A DNA stretch of 64,000 nt from Pseudooceanicola nanhaiensis (GTDB taxonomy: Bacteria; Pseudomonadota; Alphaproteobacteria; Rhodobacterales; Rhodobacteraceae), in contig NZ_JAIUZP010000007.1 of NCBI RefSeq assembly GCF_020171315.1, positions 248,001 through 312,000 of the forward strand. The letters run 5' to 3'. Position numbers and translations under genes: made by a program. The first letter of the stretch is position 1; each line of letters begins with the position of its first letter. The notes below the pieces were generated by a model that saw only the letters and a list, made by a program, of their open reading frames with translations, was not told the DNA's origin and ran no database searches. Shown in pieces: positions 37,993 through 46,694 of the stretch.

Positions 37993-38178
37993 ATGAAACC
38001 AGAGAAGCTCCTCGGAGAAGTTCGAACTCGCGGCCAGGAATGGGAGCAAGAGCGGGCTGAGACGCGTCGGCTGATCGCCGAGGCCTCTCGCCTGCGGCTC
38101 AGCACGATCCTATTGCCAGCTGTGATTGCCGTAGGCCTCATGGTGGTGACTGCCACGTTGACTCTGCTCGTCGTGTGA
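37993..38178 (+). CDS. Small single-span membrane protein, 61 residues
   Basis: The product has a charged helical N-terminus (MKPEKLLGEVRTRGQEWEQERAETRR split over residues 1-26) and one hydrophobic C-terminal span (LPAVIAVGLMVVTATLTLLVV). This looks like a real tail-anchored or signal-less small membrane protein. The ATG overlaps the stop of a short frame starting at 37962, which has GGAG upstream, so translation may be coupled. The family is unknown. Confidence 0.45.
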   Translation: MKPEKLLGEVRTRGQEWEQERAETRRLIAEASRLRLSTILLPAVIAVGLMVVTATLTLLVV

Positions 38179-38397
38179 TCAGACCGAAACGACCGATCCG
38201 GCGGATGGAACGCCGGAGTAGATGATCCGGAACGCCAGGGGGGCTAGCGGGTATTCGAGGGCTGCAATCTAAGCCAGCGTGAGACCACAGCGGTACGCCG
38301 ACTGCATGACGTTGGAAGGAAGGCCGCAGGATCATCCTTGCGGGGCAGTCTGTCCGTCCGTTCTGTTCTGCCTTCAGGGTTTGATCTACCGGAGTAG

Positions 38398-39690
38398 CTA
38401 TGCACGCAGGCAGTCGTTGGTGCAGCTGTCGGGTTCCGTGAAGCCCCGCCCGATCCGCGACCACGCGAAGGCCGTCAACAAGAGGGTTCCGGCACCCGCG
38501 ACGATAAAGGGCAGTTGAAGCGCAAGCGGACGGCCGATCACCGGCTCGCCCATGCGCACCAATAGGCCCGAGAGCGCCAGGCCAACCGGCATCATGCCCC
38601 AGGTTGTGAGCCGGTAGAGCGACGTGACCCGCCCAAGGATCGCATCGGGGATCATCCGTTGCCGGAACGCGACCGAGACGGAATCCCAGGTCACGCCGAA
38701 TAGCGCAAAGGCGGCCATCAGCACCGTGAGGCTGATCGCTCCGGGCATCAGCGGGATCAGCGCAAAGCAAAGGGAGCTGAGCAGCAGCGCCCATTGCGCG
38801 GTGACACCACGCCCGAAGCGCGCGGCAGCCGGCCCGCCAAGCAGACCGCCAGCCACACCGCCCACCGCGCCCATGGCCAGGATCAGGCCGTAGGTCCTCG
38901 GTCCGGCATTCAGGTTTTCCTGCACGTGCAGGACAAGCGCCATGACGACCATCTGGTGGCACATGTTCCACAGCCCGGTCAGCACGGCCAGCATCCGCAG
39001 CATCGGCCGCTGGATCAGGAAATCGAGGCCTTGGCGGAACTCTCGTTTCCAGTCCCGCTGTACCCGGTTCGGATCGCGGGCCTTCAGGTTCAGCCCGGAT
39101 ACCAGGATCACGGCAAGACCATAGGCCAGAACGTTGAAGGCAAAGGGCAGCATCAGCGCCTCGGCGATCAGGAAGGCCCCGACGGCTGGACCGGCAAGGG
39201 CGTTGGCCGTCAGCTCGGCGCTCCAGAGCTGGCCATTCGCGCTTTCGAGTTTGTCCGAGCGCACCAGTGAGGGCAGGACGGTCTGAGCGGCATTGTCGCG
39301 AAAGACCTCGGCCGCGCCGATCAGCAGCGCGCAGAGGCCAAGCGCGATGAAAAGTCCGGCGTCGGCCACCCCGGCATCCGGCGCAGGGGGCAGGGGGGTC
39401 GCCAGGTGAATGGCGATCGTCGCGCCGACAAAGGCGACGGCGCGGAGAGTGTCGGCGCTCAGGATCAGGGCCTTGCGGCTCACCCGATCGGTGATGATGC
39501 CTGCGGGGATGGCAAAGATTGCCCACGGCAGGCGCAACGCGATGGGGATCAGGGCCACCAAGAGCGGATCGCGTGTCAGCAGGGTTGCCACCCAGGCCCA
39601 GGCCACCACCGCGATCCCGTCGCCAAGGTTGGTCGAGGCGCTGGCGGCAATGAACCGGGGCAGCGGATGGTCTTTGGAAAACAACGGCAT
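38398..39690 (-). CDS. MFS transporter (enterobactin-exporter-like, MFS_3 type)
   Basis: 430 residues with about twelve hydrophobic segments. The loop between spans 2 and 3 is AGIITDRVSRKALIL, a typical MFS motif A. The second half has GPAAARFGRGVTAQWALLL. Sequences of this type often export small molecules. It lies downstream of the Nit1C genes on the same strand, 182 bases after the LnmK-like gene, and could export the cluster's product or an inhibitor. The separation leaves room for its own promoter. Confidence 0.85.
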   Translation of the reverse strand: MPLFSKDHPLPRFIAASASTNLGDGIAVVAWAWVATLLTRDPLLVALIPIALRLPWAIFAIPAGIITDRVSRKALILSADTLRAVAFVGATIAIHLATPLPPAPDAGVADAGLFIALGLCALLIGAAEVFRDNAAQTVLPSLVRSDKLESANGQLWSAELTANALAGPAVGAFLIAEALMLPFAFNVLAYGLAVILVSGLNLKARDPNRVQRDWKREFRQGLDFLIQRPMLRMLAVLTGLWNMCHQMVVMALVLHVQENLNAGPRTYGLILAMGAVGGVAGGLLGGPAAARFGRGVTAQWALLLSSLCFALIPLMPGAISLTVLMAAFALFGVTWDSVSVAFRQRMIPDAILGRVTSLYRLTTWGMMPVGLALSGLLVRMGEPVIGRPLALQLPFIVAGAGTLLLTAFAWSRIGRGFTEPDSCTNDCLRA

Positions 39691-39872
39691 GGGTCAAACC
39701 TCGTGACACGATGGTCCCGCAGTGGGGGCGCGGGAGCGGTGGCAGTGTAGGGGGTGGCGCGCGGGCGCGACAAGGGTGCGGGGCCGTACGCTGCCCGCAG
39801 ACCTGACGTCACGGCCAAAAGGCGCCCGCGCCGGGGCGGTGGGCCGGACCGGGACGCGGACCCGGGGTGCGG

Positions 39873-40706
39873 TCAGCTATCGCCCCGGGCGGTGGGATGA
39901 TGGGCTGTCCGCACAAGTGCCAGCCTGTGGGGCCCCGCGCTGAGGCTCAGGCATGCGGCGGGGTCCGGGTACGGGGCAGCCGGGGCGTCGTGCACGGTGA
40001 TCTCCTGTCCCGGATCGAGATTGCCAAGGTAGACAACGTCGCGCATCGCGAGCGCTCCGCTCCCGGGCCGGGCGCGTTCCGCGATGGCCGAGAAGGTCGG
40101 AAAATAGAGCAGCCCAACCGCGTTGAAGTCGAGCGCCGGCACCGGCTGGTAGTGCAGCCGCAGGGGCCCGGTCATGGGCGCCTGTCTCGCATGGCGCGCC
40201 ATGGTGCGCGCCGCGCCATGCTGGCGCAGCAGGCCCGGTGTGGCCGGCGCAAGCGATCCCAGCCCGGACAGGGTACTGCGCAGCAATCGCCGGTTCGACC
40301 CGCTGCCATCATGGCGCAGAAAGCACGAGATCATGCGCAGGCTGCCAAGCGGCCCCTCTGCGCCCTGAAAGACATGTTCCGATCCCAGCCGGTTCGGGCC
40401 GATCTGATGCAGGCTCGACGTCACCTCGAACGTCGTGCCCAGAAGCGGGCCGCGCGGCGGGGCCAGGCGCAGCTCGGTCGCGCAGAAGGCGGCGTAGACG
40501 GGGTGCCCTTCGGCGTCGTGAAAGGCGATGCCCTGCTGGTTCCGCGCCTTGGCGATCAGCGCCCAATGTCGGTCGCCGGCGTCGCGCAGCAGCCACTGCT
40601 CGGACAGGCCATAGGGCGCAAGCTGCTGCATCCCCAGCAACAGGCGATCCCGCAGCACGATGGCGCGCTGCGGGGGATGGGCCTCAAGGCGCGCGCAGGC
40701 GTTCAT
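39873..40706 (-). CDS. LnmK/Pnap_2097-type double hot-dog protein linked to Nit1C
   Basis: 277 residues. The N-terminal part reads LLLGMQQLAPYGLSEQWLLRDAGDRHW, a segment I associate with the LnmK acyltransferase/decarboxylase superfamily and its Pnap_2097 branch of unknown function. There is no signal peptide. The start overlaps the nitH stop by 4 bases (ATGA), so the protein is made together with the Nit1C enzymes. If it acts like LnmK it would handle an acyl-CoA or acyl-carrier intermediate, implying that the cluster builds a small molecule. This is inference; no catalytic residues can be assigned with confidence. Confidence 0.6.
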   Translation of the reverse strand: MNACARLEAHPPQRAIVLRDRLLLGMQQLAPYGLSEQWLLRDAGDRHWALIAKARNQQGIAFHDAEGHPVYAAFCATELRLAPPRGPLLGTTFEVTSSLHQIGPNRLGSEHVFQGAEGPLGSLRMISCFLRHDGSGSNRRLLRSTLSGLGSLAPATPGLLRQHGAARTMARHARQAPMTGPLRLHYQPVPALDFNAVGLLYFPTFSAIAERARPGSGALAMRDVVYLGNLDPGQEITVHDAPAAPYPDPAACLSLSAGPHRLALVRTAHHPTARGDS

Positions 40707-41986
40707 GGCGCCCCGACCGGCGCCAGTTGCGCGGCGATCTGCTCGGCCAGGTGGCGGCTGTCTTCCTCGATGCCCAGGAACCGGCCCGAGCCCCAGGTGT
40801 TCAGCCAGCCAAGCCCGATGAAGTGCAGCCCCTTCTGGGCCGTCACCCCGCGGTCAAAGACGGGTTTGCCCCGCGCGTCAAAGACATCTGCTTCGATCCA
40901 GCGATAGTCCGGCCGGAACCCGATTGCCCAGAGGATCGAGGTGATCCCGGCCTCGGCCAGATCTAGCCGGGTACGCTCTTCTGCGGGTTCCCACAGCTTG
41001 GCAAAGGGCGGCTCCTGCGGGGCGTCGATGCCTTCGCGCGCGATATAGGCGTCGATCTGGGTGCGGATCCCGACGTAGGACTTGTCGGCATCGTCCAGGT
41101 TCTTGGCCAGGTCGGGCAGGAAGGACACCGTCGTGCCGTCCATATCGGCAAGCGAGCCGTAAAGCTCCACACCCTGCTCGACATGGAAGCGGCGCAGGTC
41201 GATCTCTTTCCCGCCATCGCGGCCGGACATGTAGTGGTTGGTCTGCGTCAGCGCCTTTACTGGGTCGGGGTGGGTGGCGATGGTGATGTCGTAGTGGCCG
41301 GCATCATAAAGCCAGTCCGTCGCATCCCGTCCGCGATACTTGCGCGGCGAGCGCGGGGAGGGGCCAACGGCCAGATGCACCTCGCGACCGGCACGGGTGA
41401 AATCCTCCATCAACTGCACGCCGGACTGGCCGGTGCCCACGATCAGCACGCCGCCCGCGGGGAACTGCTCCACGTTGCGATAGTCGACAGAGTGCATCTG
41501 GAAGATCTCGGGCGACAGGTTCTGCGCATAGGCGGGTTCGATCGGGGTGTCATAGCCACCCGTGGCGATCACCACCTGGTCGCAGGTCCAGGTGCCGATC
41601 GAGGTTTCGACGACAAAGCCCTGCGCCACCGGGGCCACGCGGGTGACGGTGACGTTCTCGCGCAGGTCAGGCGCGGTCTTGTCGGCAAAGGCATCGAGGT
41701 AGTCGGTGATCTCATCCTTCAGCATGAAGCCGTCGGGATCGGTGCCGCCGTAGTCCCTGTCGTAGTGGAAGTCAGGCAGGCGGCATTGCCAGTTCGGCGT
41801 CACGAGGCAGAAGCTGTCCCAGCGGTTCAGGCGCCAGGAATGGAACTTCTGGTGCCGTTCGAAGACGATGCTGTCGATCCCCTTCTGCTTAAGGCACCAG
41901 GCGGTCGACAGGCCGGCCTGGCCGCCGCCCACGATCACGACAGGAATATGCGGGGTCTGGGTGTCTTTCATCGTCTTCGTCCTCAT
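40703..41986 (-). CDS. nitH: Nit1C flavin-dependent oxidoreductase (MSMEG_0569 family, NitH)
   Basis: 427 residues of the flavin monooxygenase-like fold. The FAD site is VVIVGGGQAGLSTAWCL at about residues 15-31. The NADPH-type site is GVLIVGTGQSGVQL near 170. ATGG and the late FIGLGWLNTWGSG complete the family pattern. It sits at the end of the conserved nitBCDEFGH order and overlaps both neighbours by 4 bases. In cyanide-assimilating bacteria the Nit1C cluster is required for growth on cyanide. The role of NitH is not settled; N-oxidation has been considered for such enzymes. Confidence 0.85.
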   Translation of the reverse strand: MRTKTMKDTQTPHIPVVIVGGGQAGLSTAWCLKQKGIDSIVFERHQKFHSWRLNRWDSFCLVTPNWQCRLPDFHYDRDYGGTDPDGFMLKDEITDYLDAFADKTAPDLRENVTVTRVAPVAQGFVVETSIGTWTCDQVVIATGGYDTPIEPAYAQNLSPEIFQMHSVDYRNVEQFPAGGVLIVGTGQSGVQLMEDFTRAGREVHLAVGPSPRSPRKYRGRDATDWLYDAGHYDITIATHPDPVKALTQTNHYMSGRDGGKEIDLRRFHVEQGVELYGSLADMDGTTVSFLPDLAKNLDDADKSYVGIRTQIDAYIAREGIDAPQEPPFAKLWEPAEERTRLDLAEAGITSILWAIGFRPDYRWIEADVFDARGKPVFDRGVTAQKGLHFIGLGWLNTWGSGRFLGIEEDSRHLAEQIAAQLAPVGAP

Positions 41987-42270
41987 TGCGAGATGTCCAG
42001 GCAGGTCACGGTGCTGCCCTCCTTGTCCGGGAGGGCCGCCACGCGCGCCTCGATCCGGTCGAGCTGACCCATGGCTGAGCTGCAGGCAAATCCGTACTTC
42101 CGCTCGACTCGGTTCGAGGCGCGTTCAAGCGCCACGCGCGCGCGTTGCAGGAAGTCGGCGGTGGGATAGCTCTGGCCCGGCTCGAAAACCTCGGCCACCA
42201 CGCTGGAGGGGGAATAAAGCCGCTCGGTTTCGCCGTCGGGCCAACGGACGGTCCAGTATGTTTCAGGCAT
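41983..42270 (-). CDS. nitG: Nit1C small conserved protein (MSMEG_0570 family, NitG)
   Basis: 95 residues, cytoplasmic, starting MPETYWTVRWPDG. The pattern of WPDG, SPSSVV and a YPTADFLQRAR helix is that of the MSMEG_0570 family, always found in this cluster and without known activity. It overlaps nitF by 8 bases and nitH by 4 bases, so it is translated as part of one unit. It could be a partner subunit of NitH. Confidence 0.82.
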   Translation of the reverse strand: MPETYWTVRWPDGETERLYSPSSVVAEVFEPGQSYPTADFLQRARVALERASNRVERKYGFACSSAMGQLDRIEARVAALPDKEGSTVTCLDISQ

Positions 42271-43228
42271 GGTCTGCTCCGAGGTCGAGGTAGGGTGTCA
42301 GGGCGTGGTCCCAGAAGGGGGCGGTTTCACCGTCCCGGTTCATCGTGATGGCGCTGCCGCCGGTGATCCGGCCGATGGCCCCGGCCTCGATCCCGCGCGC
42401 GGCGAACCGGGCGCAGACGGCATGGGCGTCATCGGGGGCGACCGACAGCAGGAAGCCAAAGCTGGGAAAACTGCGCAGCCAGCGCTCCATCTCCACACCG
42501 GGCGGCAGCGTCAGGCGGTCGAGGTCGATCTCGATCCCGACGCGGGAACATTCCGCCAGCATCAGCGCCGTGCCGACGATGCCACCCTGGCTGATGTCCT
42601 TGCCCGCGCGCACCAGTCCGTCCTCGGCCAGGGCGGGCAGCAGGGCCAGATCGCGGCACAGCCGGTCGTGGGGCGCGTCGAGCGCGGCGCAGAAGTTGTC
42701 AAAGTTGCGATAGCTGCCACGATGGTCGATGGCGGCGATCAGCACGTCGCCCGGACGCGCGTCAAAGCTGGTGATCAGCCTTTGCGCCTGTCCCAGGACC
42801 GAGGCCGCCAGCCCCAGCGCAGGTGCCGCCAAGTTGGTGTGCCCGCCCACCAGCGGAACGTCATAGGCGGCAGAGGCATCGCGCAGACCCTGCAACAACG
42901 GGCGCGCCGCGTCCGCATCCGGGGCCCAGACCTGATCGATGATCGCGCTGGCGCGCCCGCCCATGGCGGCGATGTCGGACAGGTTGACCATGACAGCACA
43001 CCAACCGGCGAACCACGGATCATCGCCGATGAAGGCGGGGATGAACCCCTCGCCGGCCAGCAGGTCATAGCCCCCGGCCCGTGGTAGGGCAGCGGCGTCG
43101 TCACCGGGGCGCCCGTCGCTGTGCGCCGTCAGGCCCAGTATCCGTGTCGCCTGCGCGATGCCCAGCTTCGAACGGATCGAGGGGTGGCTTTGCAGCCGCG
43201 CCGTCATCTCTGTCAGGGGCGTGCTCAT
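42263..43228 (-). CDS. nitF: Nit1C AIR-synthase-like ATP-binding protein (sll0787 family, NitF)
   Basis: 321 residues of the PurM/AIR synthase superfamily. GDDAAALP near residue 42 supplies the metal/ATP Asp pair, MVNLSDIAAMGG near 80 is the second metal site, and GKDISQGGIVGTALML near 210 is the glycine-rich loop. Superfamily members activate a carbonyl or thiocarbonyl oxygen with ATP for attack by nitrogen or sulfur. The start at 43228 overlaps the nitE stop by 4 bases. The substrate within Nit1C is unknown. Confidence 0.85.
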   Translation of the reverse strand: MSTPLTEMTARLQSHPSIRSKLGIAQATRILGLTAHSDGRPGDDAAALPRAGGYDLLAGEGFIPAFIGDDPWFAGWCAVMVNLSDIAAMGGRASAIIDQVWAPDADAARPLLQGLRDASAAYDVPLVGGHTNLAAPALGLAASVLGQAQRLITSFDARPGDVLIAAIDHRGSYRNFDNFCAALDAPHDRLCRDLALLPALAEDGLVRAGKDISQGGIVGTALMLAECSRVGIEIDLDRLTLPPGVEMERWLRSFPSFGFLLSVAPDDAHAVCARFAARGIEAGAIGRITGGSAITMNRDGETAPFWDHALTPYLDLGADHA

Positions 43229-43776
43229 CTGCGGGCCTCGCGCCGCGTCGGGCGGTGATACCAGCCCGCGACGGGATCGGTGCAGGGCGGATAATGGGCT
43301 AGGTCGGCCTGCATCCGCATGTGGGGGGTGCCGTGAATCGTCACCTGCTCCAGCGGGGACCAGCGCAGGCGGCGGAACAGGGGGACGTTCTGCATCTGGA
43401 CATGGGCCAGGAAGCGGGCGCAGTCGCGCGCGTTCGCGGTGCAGACGGCCAGGCGGATCAGCTCGGCCCCCAGCCGGCCAACGGCGCGAAAGTCGCTGTC
43501 CACCGCCAGGCGCGATCCCCACCAGAGACCGGGTGACTCTTCGTGGATGCGCACGGTGCCGACCACCTGATCAGCCTCGTGGGCATAGGTCGACAAGGCC
43601 ACCAGGTGGGTGGCGATCAGGTCGATTTCGTCCCGGTCGTGGGTGGGAAAGATCCCCTGTTCTTCGACGAAAACCCGGTGGCGCAGCCGGGCCGCGCCCT
43701 CCGCCTCGAAGCGTTTCGAGGCGGCGCGGATGTAGTATCCGGGGCTCTGGAACTGGCGCTGCTCAAGCTCGATCAT
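43225..43776 (-). CDS. nitE: Nit1C GNAT-type N-acetyltransferase (MSMEG_0567 family, NitE)
   Basis: 183 residues. RHRVFVEEQGIF near residue 32 and VVGTVRIHEE near 70 fit the core of GNAT acyltransferases of the autoinducer-synthase-like branch. ELIRLAVCTANARDCARFLAHV covers the acyl-CoA helix. The frame could extend upstream, but the ATG at 43776 overlaps the radical SAM stop by 4 bases, as elsewhere in this operon, and starts the family sequence. It probably acylates an amine made in the pathway. Confidence 0.85.
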   Translation of the reverse strand: MIELEQRQFQSPGYYIRAASKRFEAEGAARLRHRVFVEEQGIFPTHDRDEIDLIATHLVALSTYAHEADQVVGTVRIHEESPGLWWGSRLAVDSDFRAVGRLGAELIRLAVCTANARDCARFLAHVQMQNVPLFRRLRWSPLEQVTIHGTPHMRMQADLAHYPPCTDPVAGWYHRPTRREARR

Positions 43777-44891
43777 GCGGGCAGCCCCTTGAGCGTTTTC
43801 AGCGTCTCGTAGGACGAGAGTGCCGAGCAGGCGCCGCATTTCCCGCAACCGGCCTTCATCTCGGACGAGCGGATGCCGGCCCGGGCGATCATCTGCCCAA
43901 GGGGGTGCAGGATCGAGGCCATGAAGGCGGCCGAGGGCGCGGGGTGACTTTCCAGCGGCGTGCCTGAAATCGGGACGAAGGGCACGACGAAGGGATAGAC
44001 CCCCATCGCGCACAGCTTTTCACCCATCTCGAGGATCGCCTCGCGCGTGTCGCCAAGACCGGCGAGGATATAGGTCGACACCTGGCCGCGGCCAAAGACC
44101 TTTACCGCCGCCTCGAAGCTGGAAAAGTATTTCTCCAGCGGGACCGATGCCTTGCCCGGCATGATGCGTTCGCGCACCTCGGGCGTCACCGCCTCCAGGT
44201 GCATCCCCAGCGTGTCGATGCCGGCATCGAACATGCGTTGGTGCCAGATGTCGTCCTCGGGCGGTTCGCACTGGCCCTGCAGCGGCAGATCGACGGCGGC
44301 CTTGATCGCGGCGGCGCTTTCGCACAGCACATGGGCGCCCCGGTCCTTGCCGGCAGGCGTGCCGGTCGTCAGCACCATGTGGGTCACGCCGTCCAGTTCC
44401 ACCGCGGCCTTGGCGACTTCGGCCAGTTGCTGCGGCGTCTTGTGCGCGATGGTGCGCCCCGCCGCCAGGCTTTGCCCGATCGAGCAGAACTGGCAGGTCT
44501 TCTTGCGGCTTTCGTAGCGGATGCAGGTCTGCAGGACGGTCGTTGCCAGCACGTCCTTGGAATGCAGCGCCGCGATATGGCTGTAGGGAATGCCGTCGGC
44601 GGTCTTGAGTTGGTAGAACTTCGCGCGGGTCGGGAAACGCACCAGCGCCACCTCGGCCCCGTCGCGGGTGACGCGGGCCTGGCCGGTGTCATCCGGCGCC
44701 TCGACCAGGTAGGGGCTGTCAAAGCTGGGGGCCGTGTGCACCGGGATCATCACCGTACGGTCCCCGATGGTGATTGCCTTGTGGTCGGACGGACCGGCGC
44801 CGCCCCGGCGGCTTTCGTGACCGGCGCTGGGGTCCACCAGGCGCATTCCGTGGGTCTGCAGTTCGTTGATCAGTGCAGCGGTATCAAGCAT
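43773..44891 (-). CDS. nitD: Nit1C radical SAM enzyme (MSMEG_0568 family, NitD)
   Basis: 372 residues. The cluster-binding cysteines are Cys123, Cys133 and Cys136 ([14 protein letters not shown]), a C-x9-C-x2-C spacing rather than the usual C-x3-C-x2-C. The rest of the barrel has a GTPAG SAM-binding-like segment near 185. A C-terminal CGKCGAC could hold a further metal site. It is predicted to do radical chemistry on a nitrile-derived or related substrate. The start at 44891 overlaps the end of the nitrilase gene by 8 bases. Confidence 0.86.
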   Translation of the reverse strand: MLDTAALINELQTHGMRLVDPSAGHESRRGGAGPSDHKAITIGDRTVMIPVHTAPSFDSPYLVEAPDDTGQARVTRDGAEVALVRFPTRAKFYQLKTADGIPYSHIAALHSKDVLATTVLQTCIRYESRKKTCQFCSIGQSLAAGRTIAHKTPQQLAEVAKAAVELDGVTHMVLTTGTPAGKDRGAHVLCESAAAIKAAVDLPLQGQCEPPEDDIWHQRMFDAGIDTLGMHLEAVTPEVRERIMPGKASVPLEKYFSSFEAAVKVFGRGQVSTYILAGLGDTREAILEMGEKLCAMGVYPFVVPFVPISGTPLESHPAPSAAFMASILHPLGQMIARAGIRSSEMKAGCGKCGACSALSSYETLKTLKGLPA

Positions 44892-45864
44892 CGGCGGCGT
44901 CCTCCTCTGGCTGGGGCTCGGGGGTGGCGAGTGGGGCAAGGGTATGGCGGGTCAGTGCGGGGCGCGTGTCATGCAGCAGCGACAGCAACTCGGGGCGGGC
45001 ATAGTGGCCGACGCTGTCCATCATGCGCTTGCGCTTGGCGACAAGGCGCATGTCGAGGTCGGCGATCAGGATGCCCTCGCCCTCGGTCAGCGGCTCTGCC
45101 AGGTGGCGGCCTTCGGGCGAAATGATGCAGGTCATGCAGCCCGAGCGCATGGCCTTCTGCAACTTGGGGTCCGGGTGGATCTGGTTGATCTGTTCCTCGG
45201 TCAGCCAGCCGGTGGCATTGACGACGAAACAGCCGGATTCCAGCGCATGGTGGCGCATGGTCACCTCGATCTGGTCGCGAAAGATGTCGCCCACCAGCGA
45301 ACCGGGATAATGCCCGGCGTGGATTTCCTCGTGTTGGGTCATCAGCGCATAGCGGGCGAGCGGATTGTAGTGTTCCCAGCAGGCCAGCGCGCCGACGCGC
45401 CCTACCTTGGTATCGACGACCTTGAGCCCGGCGCCGTCGCCCTGACCCCAGACCATGCGCTCGTGGTACGTCGGGGTGATCTTGCGCCGCTTCAGCGCCA
45501 GCGTGCCGTCGGCGTCAAAGATCAGCTGCGCATTGTAGAGAGAGCCGTGGTCGCGTTCGTTCACGCCCAGCACGACCACCACGCCCCGCTTGCGCGCCGC
45601 ATCGGCCACCGCCTGGGTTTCTGGCGAGGGAACGACGACCGCCTCGGTCATCAACTCCAGGTGCGGGGCGCCCTGCTGAACGGGGGGCAGGACGAAGCTG
45701 AAGTAGGGGTAATAGGGCACGAAGGTTTCGGGAAAGACGATGAATTGCGCCCCCTTGTCCGCGGCGTCAGTGATGGCGTTCAGGACCCGTTCGATCGTGC
45801 CCGCGCGGCCCGAAAGATCCGGTGCGATCTGCACTGCGGCGGCGCGGATGGTGTCTGTTCTCAT
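44884..45864 (-). CDS. nitC: Nitrilase of the Nit1C cluster (Nit6803 family, NitC)
   Basis: 326 residues of the carbon-nitrogen hydrolase superfamily. The catalytic triad is visible: Glu46 in [13 protein letters not shown], Lys128 in [13 protein letters not shown], and Cys162 in [11 protein letters not shown]. It hydrolyses a nitrile to the acid and ammonia; Nit6803-type enzymes take aliphatic and aromatic nitriles. In cyanide assimilators NitC is essential and is thought to act on a nitrile formed from cyanide. A terminator-like hairpin separates it from nitB by 78 bases. From nitC onward all genes overlap. Confidence 0.92.
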   Translation of the reverse strand: MRTDTIRAAAVQIAPDLSGRAGTIERVLNAITDAADKGAQFIVFPETFVPYYPYFSFVLPPVQQGAPHLELMTEAVVVPSPETQAVADAARKRGVVVVLGVNERDHGSLYNAQLIFDADGTLALKRRKITPTYHERMVWGQGDGAGLKVVDTKVGRVGALACWEHYNPLARYALMTQHEEIHAGHYPGSLVGDIFRDQIEVTMRHHALESGCFVVNATGWLTEEQINQIHPDPKLQKAMRSGCMTCIISPEGRHLAEPLTEGEGILIADLDMRLVAKRKRMMDSVGHYARPELLSLLHDTRPALTRHTLAPLATPEPQPEEDAADA

Positions 45865-45904
45865 GTGTCACCTCTTGGGGTTGCTCTGACGCGGGTCGAA
45901 AAAT

Positions 45905-45936
45905 CCGGGCCGGGGAGGGGAGGGACCCCGGCCCGG
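45905..45936 (-). terminator. Terminator-like hairpin between nitB and nitC
   Basis: On the minus strand a perfect 11-base stem (CCGGGCCGGGG/CCCCGGCCCGG) with a 10-base loop is followed by ATTTTTCG. It starts 6 bases after the nitB stop codon. In an operon this would cut or slow transcription, so nitB should be expressed above the rest. Confidence 0.75.
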
Positions 45937-45942
45937 CAGGGA

Positions 45943-46425
45943 TCACACCGTCCAGGTGTCCAGGATGACGGCGTTGGCCTTCTTGTGCAGAAGGATGCAG
46001 TCCAGCACGTCCTGCGGTGCGATCGGGGTGATGCCCGGCAGCAGCGAGGGTTCGCCGTGGCCGTAGAGCGCCTGCAGCGCAAAGCGGCAGGCGTAGACCT
46101 TGCCGCCCTCGGCCATGAACTTCTTGAGGTTCACGGCAAAGTTCTGGTGGCCGGGGAAGGCCTCGTCGCCCAGCGTCGGGAAGCCGCGCTGGATGCCCAG
46201 GGTCACGCCGGGTCCGTAGAGCAGGATCGACGTCTCATAGCCCTTACGATTGAGGCGGATTGCATTGAGAATGTTGACCAGACCGATGGAGCCTTCGAAG
46301 GCCACCGTATGGAAGGTGACAAGGGCCTTTTCGCCTTCGTCCGCCTTTACGTCCTCGAACACTTTCTCTTCGTAGTTGACGAAAAAGTCCCCGTCCTTGT
46401 GCGCTTCCTTGGTAACAGCCGGCAT
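45943..46425 (-). CDS. nitB: Nit1C first-gene protein (MSMEG_0572 family nitrogen starvation response protein, NitB)
   Basis: 160 residues, cytoplasmic. The segments [12 protein letters not shown] near the start, [17 protein letters not shown] and [32 protein letters not shown] match the MSMEG_0572 family, which resembles DsrE/peroxiredoxin-like small sulfur-relay folds but has no proven function. GGAGGG lies 5 bases before the ATG. It is the first gene of the operon and faces the MocR regulator across a repeat-rich promoter region. Confidence 0.82.
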   Translation of the reverse strand: MPAVTKEAHKDGDFFVNYEEKVFEDVKADEGEKALVTFHTVAFEGSIGLVNILNAIRLNRKGYETSILLYGPGVTLGIQRGFPTLGDEAFPGHQNFAVNLKKFMAEGGKVYACRFALQALYGHGEPSLLPGITPIAPQDVLDCILLHKKANAVILDTWTV

Positions 46426-46694
46426 CTTGCCCTCCGTGTTGCTGTGTTGTGGTGCGTGTGGGGACAGGATGTTTGCGTGTCATTGAGTGAATCAATCAGC
46501 AGTGCAAAGTGCATACAATATAAGTTGTATTGCGGATGCGTTTTGCGAGAAATTTGAGCATTGGGCCGGTGGAATCGCGGTGTTCCGCCGGTGGGGCTGG
46601 CGACTCATCCGTGAAAATACGCCGAAATACATACAATCCCCCTTCAATTGAGGGAATCAATTCGCTAAGGGGAATGTGACAGGAGTGCTTGCAA
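46426..46694. promoter_or_regulatory. Divergent control region of the Nit1C operon with duplicated operator-like sites
   Basis: Two 15-base dyads, ATTGAGTGAATCAAT (46482-46496) and ATTGAGGGAATCAAT (46647-46661), and two exact CATACAAT copies (46512-46519, 46630-46637) lie in the 269-base gap. The first CATACAAT also has an inverted partner TTGTAT at 46525-46530. One dyad is about 60 bases from the nitB start, the other about 35 bases from the regulator start. MocR-type regulators bind direct repeats, so CATACAAT is a good candidate site. Confidence 0.55.
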
